DNA of 64,000 nt. It comes from an uncultured Schumannella sp. GTDB taxonomy: Bacteria > Actinomycetota > Actinomycetes > Actinomycetales > Microbacteriaceae. The stretch covers positions 1 through 64,000 of the forward strand of contig NZ_CAJQNT010000029.1 of the NCBI RefSeq assembly GCF_905479755.1, in the 5' to 3' direction. Below are positions 36,414 to 45,082 of the stretch, piece after piece. A model generated the notes under the pieces. It was given only the letters and a program-made list of their open reading frames with translations. It was not told the DNA's origin and ran no database searches. Made by a program: the position numbers and the translations under genes. Each line of letters begins with the position of its first letter. Within the stretch, counting starts at the first letter, position 1.

Positions 36414-37414
36414 CCACCCCTTCCCTCACCCAGGCGTCCGGCGCGAAGTACACCCGGATCCTGAGCTTCGGTGCCGCGCGCGGCGACCTCGTCGTCCCCA
36501 ATGAGGACCTCATCGGGCCGATCGACTCCAGCGACGAGTGGATTCGTCAGCGCACCGGCGTCATCACCCGCAAGCGCGCGAGCAAGGGCCTCAACGCGGT
36601 CGACCTCGCGGAGACCGCCGCGAACGAGGCGCTCGAGAAGGCCGGCGTGCCGCGCGAGAAGATCGGCGCGGTGCTCGTCTCGACCATCAGCAACGTGGCC
36701 GTCACGCCGTCGATGGCCTCGTTGCTCGCCGACCGGCTCGGCGTGACGCCGGCCCCCGCGTACGACATCAGTGCCGCCTGCGCGGGCTACACCTACGGAA
36801 TCGCCCAGGCGGATGCGCTCATCCGCAGCGGCGCCGCCGAATACGTGCTCGTCGTGGGCGCCGAGAAGCTCTCCCAGTACGTGCACCCCGAGGACCGCTC
36901 GATCTCGTTCCTGCTCGGCGACGGCGCCGGCGCGGTGGTCGTGGGCCCCGCCGACGAGCCGGGAATCGCCGCCACGGTGTGGGGGTCGGACGGCTCCAAA
37001 TGGGATGCGGTCGGCATGAACGCCACCTTCGAGGAGTACCTCGACGGCGAGAAGCCGTGGCCGACGATGCGCCAAGAGGGCCAGACGGTGTTCCGTTGGG
37101 CCGTGTGGGAGATGGCCAAGGTCGCGAAGAAGGCGCTCGAGTCCGCCGGCATCACCTCGAACGATCTGTCCGCGTTCATTCCGCACCAGGCCAACATGCG
37201 CATCATCGATGAGCTTGCCAAGCAGCTGAAGCTTCCCGAGCACGTCGCGATCGCTCGCGACATCGAGACCACCGGAAACACCTCCGCCGCCTCGATCCCG
37301 CTCGCCGCCCATCGACTGCTCGAAGAACACCCCGAATTGAGCGGCGGTCTCGCCCTTCAGATCGGATTCGGCGCCGGACTCGTCTACGGCGCCCAGGTCG
37401 TGCGCCTGCCCTAG
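36410..37414 (+). CDS. fabH: 3-oxoacyl-ACP synthase III
   Basis: 334 residues. It starts each chain by condensing a short acyl-CoA with malonyl-ACP. The triad is Cys124 (SAACAGYTYG), His259 (FIPHQANMRI) and the Asn in TTGNTSAASIP. In actinobacteria FabH usually prefers branched primers, which sets iso/anteiso membrane lipids. Its ATG overlaps the fabD stop. acpP follows after 58 bases. Confidence 0.96.
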   Translation: MTTPSLTQASGAKYTRILSFGAARGDLVVPNEDLIGPIDSSDEWIRQRTGVITRKRASKGLNAVDLAETAANEALEKAGVPREKIGAVLVSTISNVAVTPSMASLLADRLGVTPAPAYDISAACAGYTYGIAQADALIRSGAAEYVLVVGAEKLSQYVHPEDRSISFLLGDGAGAVVVGPADEPGIAATVWGSDGSKWDAVGMNATFEEYLDGEKPWPTMRQEGQTVFRWAVWEMAKVAKKALESAGITSNDLSAFIPHQANMRIIDELAKQLKLPEHVAIARDIETTGNTSAASIPLAAHRLLEEHPELSGGLALQIGFGAGLVYGAQVVRLP

Positions 37415-37472
37415 GATCGACACGGTCACCCCTACACCCGACTACCACGCACCACACAAGGAGAGAAACGAC

Positions 37473-37721
37473 ATGGCACTGTCCACCGAAGAGGTCCTCG
37501 CGGGCCTGGCCGAGCTCATCAACGACGAGACCGGAATCGCCACCGACACCGTCGAGTTGGACAAGTCGTTCACGGACGACCTCGACATCGACTCGATCTC
37601 GATGATGACGATCGTCGTCAACGCCGAAGAGAAGTTCGACGTCAAGATCCCCGACGAAGAGGTCAAGAACCTCAAGACCGTCGGCGACGCCGTCAGCTTC
37701 ATCGTTTCGGCCCAGGGCTGA
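37473..37721 (+). CDS. acpP: Acyl carrier protein
   Basis: 82 residues, acidic. The phosphopantetheine attachment Ser41 lies in DLDIDSISMMTI, a slight variant of the usual DSL with Ile after Ser. It carries growing acyl chains between FabD, FabH and FabF encoded beside it. A strong AAGGAGAG precedes the ATG, in keeping with high expression. Confidence 0.96.
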   Translation: MALSTEEVLAGLAELINDETGIATDTVELDKSFTDDLDIDSISMMTIVVNAEEKFDVKIPDEEVKNLKTVGDAVSFIVSAQG

Positions 37722-37823
37722 GACTCGACGCGCGCGCCGCATCGTCGGCGCGCGCGTCCTCGACCGACGCCATCCGGCGCAGTCGTTCGACCTCGGCGCG
37801 CCCGAGGATCTACGGGAGTTGGA

Positions 37824-39065
37824 ATGACCAAGAAGATCGTTGTCACCGGAATCGGTGCGACATCGCCGCTCGGCGGCACCGCACGCGACAGCTGGAACGC
37901 GCTGCTCGCGGGCGAGACCGGCGTTCGTCCGCTCACCCAGGACTGGGTGGCCCAGCACGAGCTGCCCGTCACCTTCGCCGCGCAGGCCCGCGTTCGCCCC
38001 GAAGAGGTGCTGGAGCGCCAAGAGACCAAGCGGCTCGACCCCTCGGCGCAGTTCGCGCTGATATCCGCCCGCGAGGCCTGGGCCGACGCGGGTATCACCG
38101 ACCTCGCCCCCGAGCGACTCGGTGTCGAATTCTCGACCGGCATCGGTGGGCTCTGGACTCTCCTGGATGCGTGGGACACCCTGCGCGAGAAGGGCCCGCG
38201 TCGCGTCCTGCCGATGACGGTCCCGATGCTCATGCCGAACGCCGCCTCCGCCGCGGTCAGCATGGCCCTGGATGCGCGCGCCTTCGCCCGCACCGACGTC
38301 TCGGCCTGCGCTTCCAGCACCGAGGCCATCGCGAACGCCTACGACCACCTCCAGGCCGGCCTTGCCGACGTGATCATCGCCGGGGGCACCGAGGCGTGCA
38401 TCCACCCGCTCCCGCTCGCGGCCTTCGCCTCGATGCAGGCGCTCTCCAAGCGCAACGACTCCCCCGAGACGGCCTCGCGCCCCTACGACGTGAGCCGCGA
38501 CGGCTTCGTCATGGGTGAGGGTGCCGCCAGCATCGTCATGGAGACCGAAGAGCACGCCAAAGCGCGCGGCGCGAAGATCTACGCCGAGATCGCCGGCGGC
38601 GGCGTGACGAGCGACTCGTACCACATCACCGCCCCCGACCCCGAGGGTCGCGGCGCGGCCAGCGCGGTGCTCGCGGCGCTCGAGCAGGCGGGCGCAACCG
38701 CCGACGAGGTCACGCACATCAACGCGCACGCGACGAGCACGCCGGTCGGCGACATCGCGGAGTACAAGGCGCTGTTCGCGATCTTCGGAGAGCGCGTCAA
38801 GTCCATCCCCGTCTCGGCGACGAAGGCAGCCCACGGCCACCTGCTCGGCGGCACGGGCGCGCTCGAGGCGATCTTCACGATTCTCGCCGTGCAAGAGCGC
38901 CAGGCCCCGCCGACCGCGACGCTCGTCGATCAGGACCCCGAGATTCCGCTTCTCGTCAGCGCAGGCGTGCAGAAGCTCGGCGCCGAGCCGCAACTCGCGA
39001 TCAGCAACAGTTTCGGGTTCGGTGGCCACAACTCGGTCGTCGCGATCCGCAGCTACGAGGGCTGA
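37824..39065 (+). CDS. fabF: 3-oxoacyl-ACP synthase II
   Basis: 413 residues. It elongates acyl-ACP. The catalytic residues are Cys162 (VSACASSTEAI) and the two His in NAHATSTPVGD and KAAHGHLLGGTGALE. The start has GGAG seven bases upstream in the 102-base gap after acpP. It ends the fab cluster; no fabG or fabI is present here. Confidence 0.96.
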   Translation: MTKKIVVTGIGATSPLGGTARDSWNALLAGETGVRPLTQDWVAQHELPVTFAAQARVRPEEVLERQETKRLDPSAQFALISAREAWADAGITDLAPERLGVEFSTGIGGLWTLLDAWDTLREKGPRRVLPMTVPMLMPNAASAAVSMALDARAFARTDVSACASSTEAIANAYDHLQAGLADVIIAGGTEACIHPLPLAAFASMQALSKRNDSPETASRPYDVSRDGFVMGEGAASIVMETEEHAKARGAKIYAEIAGGGVTSDSYHITAPDPEGRGAASAVLAALEQAGATADEVTHINAHATSTPVGDIAEYKALFAIFGERVKSIPVSATKAAHGHLLGGTGALEAIFTILAVQERQAPPTATLVDQDPEIPLLVSAGVQKLGAEPQLAISNSFGFGGHNSVVAIRSYEG

Positions 39066-39088
39066 TCCGCAGTCTGTGAATTCGCTGG

Positions 39089-39115
39089 GGGCGCCGGACG
39101 AGTCCGGCACCCTTT
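39089..39115 (+). terminator. Terminator of the fab cluster
   Basis: GGGCGCCGGAC and GTCCGGCACCC form an 11-bp stem with one mismatch, followed by TTT, 24 bases after the fabF stop. Confidence 0.6.
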
Positions 39116-39139
39116 GTGATGCCCTGCCACACTGAACCC

Positions 39140-39640
39140 ATGAAGGTGCGCCCCGGAGTCGTCATCGGAATCTTGGCCGGAATCATTGCGATCGCGGTCA
39201 TTGCGGTCATCGCGATTCAAGGCTCGAACGGCGGATCCGTGCTCGACACGGCGCCGGAGACCTCGAATTCCGCCCCGGCGACGGAGGCGGCCCCCTCCGC
39301 GAGCGACGACGCCGACGGGGGCGAGTCCGCGGCCGCAGGCAGCTACGTCGACTACAGCGAGAACGCGATCGCGAACGCCGACGGACGCATCCTGCTGTTC
39401 TTCCACGCCTCCTGGTGCCCGCAGTGCCGCAGTCTTGAAAGCGACATCCTGGCGCGCGGCGTTCCCGCCGGCGTGACAATCGTCAAGGTCGACTACGACA
39501 ACTACCAGGACCTCCGCGCGGAGTACGGCGTCACCATCCAGACGACCCTCGTCGAGGTCGATGCCGCGGGGAACGCGGTGCAAACCTACGTCGCCTACGA
39601 CGAGCCCACGCTCGCCGCCGTCGTCGCCGCGATGCTCTAG
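39140..39640 (+). CDS. Membrane-anchored thioredoxin-like protein
   Basis: 166 residues. A single N-terminal membrane helix (VVIGILAGIIAIAVIAVIAI) and a Ser/Ala/Glu-rich linker place a thioredoxin domain outside the membrane. The active site is Cys93-Pro-Gln-Cys96 in FFHASWCPQC, and the cis-Pro region is degenerate (IQTTLVEVD). It probably reduces or exchanges extracytoplasmic disulfides and takes electrons from the CcdA-like protein encoded 9 bases downstream. A CACACT hexamer 6 bases upstream supports ATG 39140. Confidence 0.88.
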   Translation: MKVRPGVVIGILAGIIAIAVIAVIAIQGSNGGSVLDTAPETSNSAPATEAAPSASDDADGGESAAAGSYVDYSENAIANADGRILLFFHASWCPQCRSLESDILARGVPAGVTIVKVDYDNYQDLRAEYGVTIQTTLVEVDAAGNAVQTYVAYDEPTLAAVVAAML

Positions 39641-39649
39641 GCACGACTC

Positions 39650-40396
39650 GTGCTCACGCTGCTGCTCGTCGCGTTCGTCGCGGGCGTCCTCACGACCGCG
39701 GCACCCTGCGTGCTCCCGCTCCTGCCGGTGATCGTCGGCGGCTCGATCGTGCGCGGCTCAGGAGGCGCTCAGAGCGCCGCAGCCTGGCGACGACCGCTCC
39801 TCATCGCCACCGGACTCGCCGTGTCGGTCATCGCCTTCACGCTCCTGCTGAAAGCCACCACGGCCCTGCTGGGCGTCCCGCAGTTCGTCTGGCAGATCGT
39901 CGCCGGGGGAATCGTCGTGCTGTTCGGCATCACCCTGGTGTTCCCGCAGCTTTGGGAGCGGCTGATGCTCGTGACCGGGCTTCAGGCGCGCTCCGGCGCC
40001 GCTCTCGACCGCTCGACGCGCGTCGGCGGCCCCGCGGGAGATCTTCTCCTCGGTGCCGCGCTCGGACCCACGTTCAGCAGCTGCAGCCCGACCTACGCCC
40101 TCATCGTCGCCGCCGTGCTCCCGGCGTCATTCGGCGAAGGGCTCGCCGCGATCGTGGCCTACGCGCTAGGGCTCGCGATCACCCTGCTGCTGGTGGCGCT
40201 ACTCGGGCAGTCATTCGCGCGCAAGCTCGGCTGGCTCAACCGACCCGACGGCTGGTTCCGGCGCATCGTCGGCATCATCATGATCCTCGTCGGCATCGCC
40301 GTGATCGCGGGGCTGGACAAGGCGGCGCAGACCTTCGTGCTCGAGCAGGGGTGGTACGCCCCGATCGAGAACCTCGAGCGAACGCTACTCGGCTAA
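39650..40396 (+). CDS. ccdA: CcdA-like thiol-disulfide transmembrane protein
   Basis: 248 residues with six membrane segments. The redox pair is in TTAAPCVLPLLPV and GPTFSSCSPTYALI, the positions used by CcdA/DsbD to pass electrons across the membrane. Its pairing with a membrane thioredoxin gives a minimal reducing pathway; no cytochrome c maturation genes lie nearby, so general thiol repair is as likely as cytochrome biogenesis. The GTG at 39650 lies 9 bases after the thioredoxin stop. Confidence 0.88.
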   Translation: MLTLLLVAFVAGVLTTAAPCVLPLLPVIVGGSIVRGSGGAQSAAAWRRPLLIATGLAVSVIAFTLLLKATTALLGVPQFVWQIVAGGIVVLFGITLVFPQLWERLMLVTGLQARSGAALDRSTRVGGPAGDLLLGAALGPTFSSCSPTYALIVAAVLPASFGEGLAAIVAYALGLAITLLLVALLGQSFARKLGWLNRPDGWFRRIVGIIMILVGIAVIAGLDKAAQTFVLEQGWYAPIENLERTLLG

Positions 40397-40443
40397 CTCC
40401 CTGCGACGCGCCGGCACCGCGGGTGCGACTTCCTCGCGGCGCG

Positions 40444-40605
40444 TCAGCGGATGCGGATAGGCCGACACCCGTCGTGCTCGGCGCAGTCGTCGTCGAGTTG
40501 ATTCAACTCGTCGGCCGTGACGAGTCGCTCCAGTTCGGCGAGATCAAGCAACGGCGGCGCGATGCCTTCGAGAATGTCGTCCCACTCCCGGTGCAGAATT
40601 CGCAT
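40444..40605 (-). CDS. Small hypothetical protein, 53 residues
   Basis: The reading starts MRILHREWDDILEGIAPPLL, is rich in Asp, Glu and Leu, and has two Cys (DDDCAEHDGCRP). AGGAG sits five bases before the ATG and the start is 8 bases after the DUF3145 stop, so it reads as a translationally linked second gene. No function is recognised. It is too short to be caught by usual length cutoffs. Confidence 0.6.
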   Translation of the reverse strand: MRILHREWDDILEGIAPPLLDLAELERLVTADELNQLDDDCAEHDGCRPIRIR

Positions 40606-40613
40606 GATCGCTC

Positions 40614-41147
40614 CTAACCCACCTTGTGCAGCCAGACGACGGGCGCCTCATCGCTCGCGTGCCGGAACACTTCCAGTTCGTCATCCCAGGCCTGGCCCAG
40701 CGCGAGTCGGAGTTCGCGGTGGAGCTCGAACGCATCCGAACCGGCCGATTCCATCGCAAACCGCACGCGGTCCTCGGGGATGACAGTGTTGCCGGCGGAG
40801 TCGGTCTGCGCGAAGTAGATGCCGAGATCGGGGGTGTGCATCCAGCGCCCGCCGTCGGAGGCGGCACTCGGGTCTTCCGTCACCTCATAACGGAGGTGCT
40901 CCCAGCCGCGCAGGGCGGAGGCGAGCTCGGCCCCCGTCCCGACGGGGCCCTCCCAGTAGTACTCGGTGCGCTGCGCACCCTTGAGCACCGGCTGGGGGCG
41001 CCAATCGAAGTTGACCGCACGACCGAGCGCACGACCGGCAGCCCACTCGACGTGGGGGCACAGTGCACGCGGTGCCGAATGCACGTAGACGACGCCGCGC
41101 GTGAAGGCGCGACGAATAACGGTGTCATCACCGGCTACAACAGTCAC
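40614..41147 (-). CDS. DUF3145 family protein
   Basis: 177 residues. An actinobacterial family of unknown function, recognisable by RGVVYVHSAPRALCPHVEWAAGRALG and GRWMHTPDLGIYFAQTD, ending PVVWLHKVG. The GTG at 41147 is chosen because GGAGGAG ends four bases upstream and the family has a short N-terminus; longer in-frame starts up to 41225 exist. It is transcribed away from the polymerase gene end, with the 53-residue gene after it. Confidence 0.88.
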   Translation of the reverse strand: MTVVAGDDTVIRRAFTRGVVYVHSAPRALCPHVEWAAGRALGRAVNFDWRPQPVLKGAQRTEYYWEGPVGTGAELASALRGWEHLRYEVTEDPSAASDGGRWMHTPDLGIYFAQTDSAGNTVIPEDRVRFAMESAGSDAFELHRELRLALGQAWDDELEVFRHASDEAPVVWLHKVG

Positions 41148-41249
41148 AACTCCTCCGATCCTCAGATGCGACTTCCCCATCGATCTGCAATCGGATTCAG
41201 TTGTTGCCGCCATTATCGCGCACAAACCTCAGGAATCACAAGCATGTGA

Positions 41250-42905
41250 TTACTTCGCGTCGGCGTAACTCCGTGCGACCGCGACGCTCACGGCGAACTC
41301 CACAGGCCCCTCACCGAACAGCAGACGACCCGCCTCGGCGGCGGAATCGCGCACCGCGCGCTCCACCTCCTCGGCCAACTCGGTCGGGGTGTGCACGATC
41401 ACCTCGTCGTGGAGAAAGAACACCAGGTGCGGGCGCGCGGTGAGCGGCGCCGCGGAGTCGTCTCCCCCGCCGAGCTCCCACAGGCGCCGGCGCAGGGCAC
41501 CCATCCAGCACAGCGCCCACTCGGCCGCCGTTCCCTGCACGATGAAATTGCGTGTGAAGCGGCCCCACGCGGCGGAGTCGGTGCGGGCGCGCAGGCGTTC
41601 CGCATCCGTGCGCGTCTCGTCGTAGTCGGCGCCTCGGCCGGGCGGCGAACTCCGGCCGAGCCAGGTGGAGACCGACTCGCCGCGCTCACCCGCGCGCGCG
41701 GCCGCCTCGACGTACTCCATCGCGCGTGGGAAGGCGCGAGCGATGCGTGGGCGCATCCGTCCGCTCTCCCCCGTCGTGCCGCCGTAGATCGCGCCGAGCA
41801 TGCCGTACTTCGCCTGCTCACGCGAAGCGACGGCGCCCGTGGCCACCATGCCTTCGTACATGTCGTGCGCCTGACCCGCGCGGGCCATCGCGAGGTCGCC
41901 CGACATCGCGGCGAGCACGCGCGGCTCCAACTGGGCCGCGTCGGCGACCACAAACGTCCACCCCGGATCCGCGATCACCGCCCCGCGCACCGACTTGGGC
42001 AGCTGCAGCGCTCCCCCGCCGTCACTCGCCCAACGCCCGGTCACGACGCCCGCCGGCACATAGACCGGACGGAAGCGCCCGTCGTGCACCCACTCGTCGA
42101 GCCAGTTCCAGCCGTTCGCGGTGAAGAGGCGTTGCAGCGACTTGTAGGCGAGCAGGGGTCCGACCGCGGGGTGGTCGAGGCCGCGCAGCTCCCACTTGCT
42201 CGTGCTCTGCACGCGCAAGCCCGCGCTCTGCAGGGCGCGCAGCAGGCTGGGTTGCGACTCGGGATTGACGTCGGCGACCCCGAGAGCCGCGCGGAGCTCC
42301 GCGAGCTTGGCGGTCATCCGCTCGGGGCGCTCGCCCGCGGCAGGCCGCGGGCCGAGCACTTCGGTGAGGAGCTCGTCGTGGCGCTCGGCGTTCCAGGGCA
42401 GGCCCGCGAACCGCATCTCGGCCGCGATCAACGAGCCGACGCTCTCGGCGGCCAGCAAGAGGTTCAGCCGACCGGGCTCGCGGGACGCGGCGACCGCGGC
42501 GCGTTGGCGGCGCAGCTCCTCGACCGGGTCGGGGTCGGCGGGTGCGGCGGGCTCGAGGTCGAACAACCCGTCGCGGCGTTCGGGCGAGCGCGCCACCGCG
42601 GGCTCATCCCAGACGTCGCGCGCGGCCCGGGCGAGCTCCGTGTCGCGGGTGTGTACCGAGCCCCGCAGAATCCGCCGGCACAGCCGCAGGTCGTGCGCCC
42701 GCTCGACACGGACGCCGCCTGCCACCAACTCGGCGTGCCAGTGCGAGGAATCGCCCCACACCCAGCGCGGGTGCTCCCTCTCGCGGTCAACAACCCACGC
42801 AGCAAGGTCGGAGCGCGGGAACTCACGGCGCGCGAGTTCTGTCAGGTCGTCATCGAGGTCGACCGCGACGACAGAGTCGCCGATGGACCTCAACGCAACG
42901 TACAC
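41250..42905 (-). CDS. Family A DNA polymerase with degenerate exonuclease domain
   Basis: 551 residues, about 60 percent of PolA length. The polymerase domain keeps motif A as VVADAAQLEPRVLAA, motif B as REQAKYGMLGAIYGGTTGES and motif C as FLHDEVIVHTP. The N-terminal 200 residues replace the exonuclease domain, and no clear Asp-Glu-Asp exonuclease set or 5' nuclease is visible. The family is widespread in actinobacteria beside a full-length PolA and is usually named bifunctional 3'-5' exonuclease/DNA polymerase; a repair or bypass role is inferred. The GTG start at 42905 has no convincing ribosome site and is uncertain. Confidence 0.88.
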   Translation of the reverse strand: MYVALRSIGDSVVAVDLDDDLTELARREFPRSDLAAWVVDREREHPRWVWGDSSHWHAELVAGGVRVERAHDLRLCRRILRGSVHTRDTELARAARDVWDEPAVARSPERRDGLFDLEPAAPADPDPVEELRRQRAAVAASREPGRLNLLLAAESVGSLIAAEMRFAGLPWNAERHDELLTEVLGPRPAAGERPERMTAKLAELRAALGVADVNPESQPSLLRALQSAGLRVQSTSKWELRGLDHPAVGPLLAYKSLQRLFTANGWNWLDEWVHDGRFRPVYVPAGVVTGRWASDGGGALQLPKSVRGAVIADPGWTFVVADAAQLEPRVLAAMSGDLAMARAGQAHDMYEGMVATGAVASREQAKYGMLGAIYGGTTGESGRMRPRIARAFPRAMEYVEAAARAGERGESVSTWLGRSSPPGRGADYDETRTDAERLRARTDSAAWGRFTRNFIVQGTAAEWALCWMGALRRRLWELGGGDDSAAPLTARPHLVFFLHDEVIVHTPTELAEEVERAVRDSAAEAGRLLFGEGPVEFAVSVAVARSYADAK

Positions 42906-43017
42906 ACCTCATCTTCGCGCGTCCCCCCGACGCGCGCGCGCCCGCCCGCCGCCCGCGCCGCCCGCTCGACCGCCCGCCGCCACGGTCCCCGTCGCCCCGG
43001 TCGTCCCCGCCGCCCTG

Positions 43018-43104
43018 TTCAGAAATGCAGGAACGACGCGAGGCGGATGCCGCGGTTACTAGGCCGCCGACCCCGGAATCCGCCGGATCTCCTGCATTTC
43101 TGAA
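43018..43104. repeat. 87-bp palindromic element, copy 1
   Basis: The ends are a perfect 15-bp inverted repeat, TTCAGAAATGCAGGA and its complement. The 57-base interior is almost identical to copy 2, including GACGCGAGGCGGATGCCGCGG and ACCCCGGAATCC. The 478-base gap between the polymerase start and the DUF1684 stop holds no gene other than these elements. Confidence 0.85.
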
Positions 43105-43216
43105 ATGGCCCCACGGGACCGCGGGACGGCGGGACGGCGGAGCGGCGGAGCCGGACCCTCGCGGGGCCCGCGCACCGGCGTTGCCGGCCGCGCACGGGCC
43201 TCGCCACGCCGCCCAG

Positions 43217-43303
43217 TTCAGAAATGCAGGAACGACGCGAGGCGGATGCCGCGGTTACAAGGCGGCCGACCCCGGAATCCGGCGGATCTCCTGCATTTGT
43301 GAA
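43217..43303. repeat. 87-bp palindromic element, copy 2
   Basis: Same length and orientation as copy 1, 199 bases on. The right arm has one change (GCATTTGTGAA for GCATTTCTGAA). The flanking DNA differs between copies, so the boundary of homology matches the inverted repeats. Confidence 0.85.
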
Positions 43304-43383
43304 AAGAGGCAGGCGGGTGCCGAGCGCGCGAGGGCGCACCTGCCCAGCGCGCAGACCCGCCGGCGACGTCACCGGCAGAAGTC

Positions 43384-44223
43384 TCAGTGCAGCGGCTGGC
43401 CGTCCTTGCCGACGACGTTCTTCTCGCCCGCCTCGACCGCGAACGGGAACCGGTTCTGCTTCGGTGGCATCGGGCAGTTGAAGGCGTAGCTGAACGCGCA
43501 GGGCGGAATCACGGCGCGGTTGAAGTCGAGCGTGATGGTGCCGTCGGCGTTGGGCGCGAGGAAGAGGAAGCGCCCCACGCTGTAGGTCGACTCACCGTTG
43601 GTGGTGTCGGCGAACACCAGCTGCAGCGCCCGACCCGCCTTGAACGCGGCCAGGTCGAACTCGTGCCCGTCGCGCTCGAACATAATGCGCCCCGGCACCA
43701 CCTGTTCGCGCGTGACGCCATCGTCTTTCAGGTGCTCGAAGCCGACCGTCGTTCCCGAAGGGTTCTCTTCCCAGCGGGCGGTGATCACCCAGTCGGGGTT
43801 GTAGTCGAAGGCGTCGATACCGCCGAAGTTCTGGATGCCCTCGGAGTTGGCATCCCACACCCGCAGCGCGTAGCCGCCGGTCGCCTGCGCGATCACGGCG
43901 CCGCGCACGGTGTCGCTGAACACCACATCCCCGGGCGTCTCGTGGTCCTTGCCGCGCACGATGGCCTCACCGTCGACCAGCTCGCCGTCGACGCGGATGC
44001 CGTCGGCCGCGTCCGCGATCACCTTCAGCCCCGACTCCCCCGCCGCAAGTGGCGCCCACCGGCCCGGAACCCCCCAGATCGGCTGCTCGGAGTCGACCAC
44101 CTGCGTGTTGACGAGCGCGAGGCTGCCGAGCGGCTGCACGACCGCCAGTTCGCGACGCGCGTGGTACAGCGCAAACGCCTCCTCGGCGGTCGTCGGGGCG
44201 GTGGCGGTGCTCTGCTCGGTCAT
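43384..44223 (-). CDS. DUF1684 family protein
   Basis: 279 residues. The family signature is at the C-terminus: DFNRAVIPPCAFSYAFNCPMPPKQNRFPF, where the Cys and Pro-Pro are conserved. No signal peptide is present, so it acts in the cytoplasm; no activity is established for the family. The ATG at 44223 has AGGATGG upstream; a longer reading to 44274 is not supported. It is divergent from the DinB-like gene. Confidence 0.85.
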   Translation of the reverse strand: MTEQSTATAPTTAEEAFALYHARRELAVVQPLGSLALVNTQVVDSEQPIWGVPGRWAPLAAGESGLKVIADAADGIRVDGELVDGEAIVRGKDHETPGDVVFSDTVRGAVIAQATGGYALRVWDANSEGIQNFGGIDAFDYNPDWVITARWEENPSGTTVGFEHLKDDGVTREQVVPGRIMFERDGHEFDLAAFKAGRALQLVFADTTNGESTYSVGRFLFLAPNADGTITLDFNRAVIPPCAFSYAFNCPMPPKQNRFPFAVEAGEKNVVGKDGQPLH

Positions 44224-44302
44224 GGTTCCATCCTGTCGGCTCGGGGGGTGCAACGCACGCCGACACGGGCGCATTCCCGCGACTGGGTGCGTGCCGCACT
44301 GC

Positions 44303-44308
44303 TAGCGT
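44303..44308 (+). promoter_or_regulatory. -10 hexamer of the DinB-fold gene
   Basis: TAGCGT, 6 bases, GTG start; no ribosome binding site. Confidence 0.5.
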
Positions 44309-44314
44309 CGTCGC

Positions 44315-45082
44315 GTGACCGACTCCACGTTCGATGCCGTCGCCGATCCGCTTGTTGTGATCGCCGAACTCTCGGATGCCTTCGCACTCGACGCTGGACG
44401 CCTCGACCCCGACGCCGCCGTCTCCAACCCGGTGTGGGGCAGCGTCGCCCGGATGGTCGACCACGTCGGCGGCATCTTCCGCTGGGTGGCGGCGACCGTG
44501 GTCAGCGGCGAGTGCGCCGAGCGCGGAGCCCACACGAAGCCGGAGCCGCACGAGTTGGAGGTGTGGTTCCGCGAGTCCCGCGCGCTACTGCTCGACGCCC
44601 TCACAAAGACCGAGCCGACGCGCCCGTGCTGGACCCTCTACGACAAGCCCGGCACGGCGAACTTCTGGCGCCGACGCATGGTGCACGAGACGACGATGCA
44701 TCTGGGCGATCTGCGCACCGCCGACGGCGAGGGCTACACCCCGCCCGCCGAGGCGAGCGCTGCCGTGTTCGCCGACGGGATCGCGGAGCACCTCGGCGTG
44801 TTCCTCGACCGTTCACGCCTGGAGCTCGATCGACTCCCCGCACCGTTCGCCCTGCACGCGACGGATGCCGGAGTGCGCTGGACGATCCTCGAGGATTGGC
44901 AGGTGGCGCAGAACGATGGCGCGTCGTCGGCCCGCCCGGGCACCACCACGGTCGCCGGCCCCGCCGGATGGCTGGCCGCGTTCGCCTGGGACCGCGTCAC
45001 CCTCGAGGCGACTCCGCAGCTGACGCTTGCGGGAGACGCGGCGGTGGCGGCGGCGTACACGGCCGCCCCCGTTCATCCCTAA
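44315..45082 (+). CDS. Maleylpyruvate isomerase-like, DinB-fold protein
   Basis: 255 residues. The N-terminal four-helix DinB fold carries the metal His in MVDHVGGIFRW and the pair in MVHETTMHLGDLR, the layout of mycothiol-dependent enzymes. The C-terminal domain is of the MDMPI_C type (WTILEDWQVA...AAFAWDR). These proteins often transfer mycothiol, but whether this one is an isomerase is unknown. It is convergent with rlmC, overlapping by four bases. Confidence 0.8.
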   Translation: MTDSTFDAVADPLVVIAELSDAFALDAGRLDPDAAVSNPVWGSVARMVDHVGGIFRWVAATVVSGECAERGAHTKPEPHELEVWFRESRALLLDALTKTEPTRPCWTLYDKPGTANFWRRRMVHETTMHLGDLRTADGEGYTPPAEASAAVFADGIAEHLGVFLDRSRLELDRLPAPFALHATDAGVRWTILEDWQVAQNDGASSARPGTTTVAGPAGWLAAFAWDRVTLEATPQLTLAGDAAVAAAYTAAPVHP

